NCBI GenBank assembly: GCA_014380605.1
Contig: JACMJO010000059.1
Location: 1 to 8,217, forward strand
Length of the DNA stretch: 8,217 bases
DNA from: Fimbriimonadaceae bacterium
Lineage (GTDB): Bacteria; Armatimonadota; Fimbriimonadia; Fimbriimonadales; Fimbriimonadaceae
Direction: 5' to 3'
Part shown: one piece after another, positions 7,401 through 8,217 of the stretch
Position numbering within the stretch: position 1 is the stretch's first letter
Layout: every line of letters begins with the position of its first letter
Notes under the pieces: model-generated
The model's input: only the letters and a program-made list of their open reading frames with translations
What the model was told of the DNA's origin: nothing
The model's database searches: none
Program-made: the position numbers and the translations under genes

Positions 7401-7524
7401 TGGCGACGGGGGCGTCGTTGAATTCGATCGTCAACGGCGCGCGCTCGCCATAGATGCGGGGTTCAAGTTCGTTTTTGAGGAATTGGCCAATGCGGCGGCG
7501 GGTCAAGTCGGAATGCTTAAGCAT
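4420..7524 (-). CDS. Glycoside hydrolase family 38 alpha-mannosidase
   Basis: 1034-residue retaining, zinc-dependent alpha-mannosidase that would release alpha-linked mannose from oligosaccharides. Residues 1-230 are the N-terminal beta domain typical of the cytosolic/vacuolar (Ams1/MAN2C1-like) branch. The catalytic domain (about 237-575) has HAHLDTAWLWP (zinc ligands H248, D250), WLPDVFGYS with nucleophile D360, FGHGDGGGG (447-455), and NQFHDIIPGSS with zinc ligand H564. A three-helix middle segment and beta-sandwich C-terminal domains follow to residue 1034. Length and all catalytic residues are normal, so the enzyme looks intact. There is no signal peptide, so it should act in the cytosol on imported or internally made glycans; no transporter is adjacent. 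The ATG at 7524 lacks a Shine-Dalgarno sequence. A TAAACT box about 20 bases upstream (minus strand) may be its -10 element. Confidence 0.96.
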   Translation of the reverse strand: MLKHSDLTRRRIGQFLKNELEPRIYGERAPLTIEFNDAPVATQNEAKKGAWKLVEPGFQYGPAYTTFWFRLSGDVPSSMHEREIAVVAEVGGERTVWKDNSPWCGIDWAHTDMGWLDGTMFPSSKATKDKRIEVYVQVYTSNPQTRVHGKEPKREALVEKVQKAEVVVIDREVKDLKYDVEFTLDLCDSIDKEDPSYTVILRALYDVANTFSDAIRESIPRCRKILRDAMGSLSGDIKHTLYPVGHAHLDTAWLWPIEITKKKMAHTTATQLGLLERYPEYVFVHSQASQYEWLEKEYPKLYERVKAAIKRGQWEPVGSMWVEADCNLTGAESLVRQFLYGRRYFRDKLDFETHDMWLPDVFGYSAALPQILQKFNIKYFLTQKISWNQFNKFPHHTFWWQGIDGTKVWSHFPPADTYNASGEPNEVLKSVKNYKDHARADQSLYIFGHGDGGGGPTERHLEFIRRGRLAPNYPEMLAGKRAIDFFREAKSKSKDLATWVGELYLELHRGTYTSQAANKKGNRVSEFLLRDAELLACFSPGFPKDYPAEDIEAAWKLVLLNQFHDIIPGSSVNEVYRDSDIDYKKIAEMGNHIVENSLKKIGQRMDTEDMDRPVALFHNSQVATQGEIPWSEAEAPTALETGEELMPVQLVEEFGERKLIFQTPHTALGTVSVADLCDVPMKSKNRLKAGARRIENHEWSVRFDTNGNITSIESLEDGSEFIEPGKLANMFQLLEDKPLFWSAWDVDVFAYETAIDLVKSESFEIVERGPVRVAAEVVKRFSKSTIRQRISLGPTPGIRFDTEIDWHEEDKMLKVAFPVNVNAARATYEIQFGNVERPTHYNTSWDMARFEVCAQKWVDVCEGDQGIALLNDSKYGHDVNGNVMRMSLLRSPKAPDPECDMGRHRFAYVLLPHYGPYNYAGVVQSAYALNAPVRHAFLNPKRGENGALPPLMHCDDRNIVIEAVKKAEDNNDLIVRLYECHNARGRAELSCALPIKSASLCDFEETVLQEIEMLDGAVPVDYKPFEIITLRIKV

Positions 7525-7567
7525 GATGGATCAGGAAGGTTCGCCAGTTTACTCCCTTGGGTGCGTC

Positions 7568-7664
7568 GGTTTGGTTTAGCTCGGATTGGTTTGGATTTGT
7601 TCGGTAAGCCAATGAATTGATAGCCAACCTAACTAAACCCCACCAATCCTAACTAAATCGAACC
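7568..7664. repeat. 97-base imperfect palindrome (42-base arms, 13-base loop)
   Basis: The G/T-rich left arm (7568-7609) and A/C-rich right arm (7623-7664) align as reverse complements over 42 positions without any gap; 31 are Watson-Crick, 2 are G-T pairs and 9 are mismatches. The longest runs are 12 pairs at the base (7568-7579, counting two G-T) and 8 in the middle (GGATTGGT, 7583-7590). The right arm itself contains CCTAACTAAA twice with a 20-base period (7628-7637, 7648-7657). It starts 4 bases after the DprA-like stop and ends 43 bases before the mannosidase ATG. A terminator, a transcript-stabilising or processing stem, or a small palindromic mobile repeat are all possible. Confidence 0.8.
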
Positions 7665-7668
7665 TCCC

Positions 7669-8217
7669 CTAACCAACCCGGAGAGCGCCAAAAAGACTGA
7701 AATCCGCGAACCCAGTATCGATCGAGGTTGTTAGCTCGGATGGGTGTTGAATCGGTTTCGCGCCCAACGCAACCAAGGCCCGGGCTCCGCGAACCACTTC
7801 GTCCTTTTCTCCAGGTTCAGGCTCCCGGACTAAGATATGCGTCAGGCCACGACGAATCGCCGATACCGCCCCGTGCCAAGTGCCACCTCCGCGAAATCTT
7901 GCTTCAGCCACCACCGTAATCCGCCCCGCCGCATAGATGAGCGCGTTCCTCTCCATGGCTCGGCCAGTGGAGAAAGGCTCTTGAGGCTCGCAAAGCGAGA
8001 CGACGATTTGACCTTCGGGAATCGGGGAATCCAACCGGTCAAGGCCATGCGGAGCTACAAGAAAGGTGTGCCCGCCATGCCGGCCAGCCGCATCAAGCGC
8101 CGCTCTATCGCACCCCATCGCCCCGCCACTGACGACCCGATAATCAGCATCCACCGCTGAACGGGCGATCTCCGCGCAGAACCGGTGAACCTCGGGCTCG
8201 ACTTGCCGACTCCCGAC
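7669..8217 (-). CDS. DprA/Smf-like Rossmann-fold (SLOG superfamily) protein, 5' end outside window
   Basis: The frame is open to the right edge, giving at least 182 C-terminal residues; the start lies outside, and the in-window GTG at 8154 is internal. The visible part begins with VGSRQVEP, the GSR motif of the DprA nucleotide-binding fold, followed by VVSGGAMGCDRAALDAA (canonical SG-A-GID-AAH) and FSTGRAMERNALIYAAG (canonical F--RN--I-). Classical DprA binds single-stranded DNA and loads RecA during transformation. Here the usual SGSL-TA motif is replaced by RGGGTWHGA, and no C-terminal winged-helix domain follows: the protein ends about 60 residues later. A non-competence role is therefore plausible, but the missing N-terminus prevents a firm call. 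Stop TAG at 7669, next to the 97-base palindrome, which may end its transcript. Confidence 0.85.
   Translation of the reverse strand, partial: VGSRQVEPEVHRFCAEIARSAVDADYRVVSGGAMGCDRAALDAAGRHGGHTFLVAPHGLDRLDSPIPEGQIVVSLCEPQEPFSTGRAMERNALIYAAGRITVVAEARFRGGGTWHGAVSAIRRGLTHILVREPEPGEKDEVVRGARALVALGAKPIQHPSELTTSIDTGFADFSLFGALRVG

Noticed and set aside
6145..7620. 491-codon open frame on the plus strand
   Set aside because: It lies almost wholly antisense to the intact GH38 mannosidase gene, has no recognisable motif and is explained by the GC-biased codons of that gene.
7568..7664. G/T and C/A repeats as a telomere-like or CRISPR array
   Set aside because: There are no regular repeat-spacer units and no telomeric periodicity; the stretch is explained better as two arms of one palindrome.
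8148..8154. GTG at 8154 as the start of the DprA-like gene
   Set aside because: The frame continues to the right edge and encodes the conserved GSR motif, so the true start is outside the window.

Overview
The window is a moderately GC-rich bacterial chromosome segment with five complete protein genes and one partial one. Five of the six lie on the minus strand and are separated by gene-free gaps of 22 to about 480 bases. The gene content (PhyH-type dioxygenase, GH38 alpha-mannosidase, a small secreted carbohydrate-binding-like protein, a GAF histidine kinase, a DprA-like protein) and starts that lack a Shine-Dalgarno sequence but carry a -10 box just upstream suggest a free-living heterotroph such as Armatimonadota (Fimbriimonadia-like) or a comparable environmental phylum. 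That assignment is a guess from style, not from any marker gene.

Layout. Positions 1-153 are gene-free and hold a 10-bp inverted repeat, a short CTAGACTGTCAACTC motif and a TACAAT box directly before a plus-strand phytanoyl-CoA dioxygenase-family gene (154-1164). This gene converges, across a strong 10-bp hairpin (1172-1201), on a minus-strand DUF892/YciE-YciF-type ferritin-like stress gene (1210-1749). Positions 1750-2002 hold one copy of a dispersed repeat and a heptanucleotide tandem array that ends exactly at the stop codon of a small secreted jelly-roll protein (2003-2590, minus). Its apparent promoter is a perfect TATAAT box in the 22-base gap after a GAF-HisKA-HATPase histidine kinase gene (2613-3941, minus). 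A 478-base gene-free region (3942-4419) contains the second copy of the dispersed repeat and a TTGACA promoter pointing into it. A 1034-residue cytosolic GH38 alpha-mannosidase fills 4420-7524 (minus). Between it and the upstream DprA/SLOG-family gene (7669 to the right edge, minus, 5' end outside the window) lies a 97-base imperfect palindrome: 42 gapless base positions per arm, 33 of them paired, and a 13-base loop.

The genes do not form an obvious pathway. The mannosidase and the secreted carbohydrate-binding-like protein could both relate to glycan use, but no transporter, other glycosidase or response regulator sits beside them. No CRISPR array, insertion sequence, rRNA or tRNA was seen. 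The most unusual content is intergenic: the 97-base palindrome, the paired dispersed repeat, the heptamer array and the leaderless-type promoters. No complete new defence or metabolic system is evident; the divergent DprA-like gene cut by the right edge is the only hint of one.
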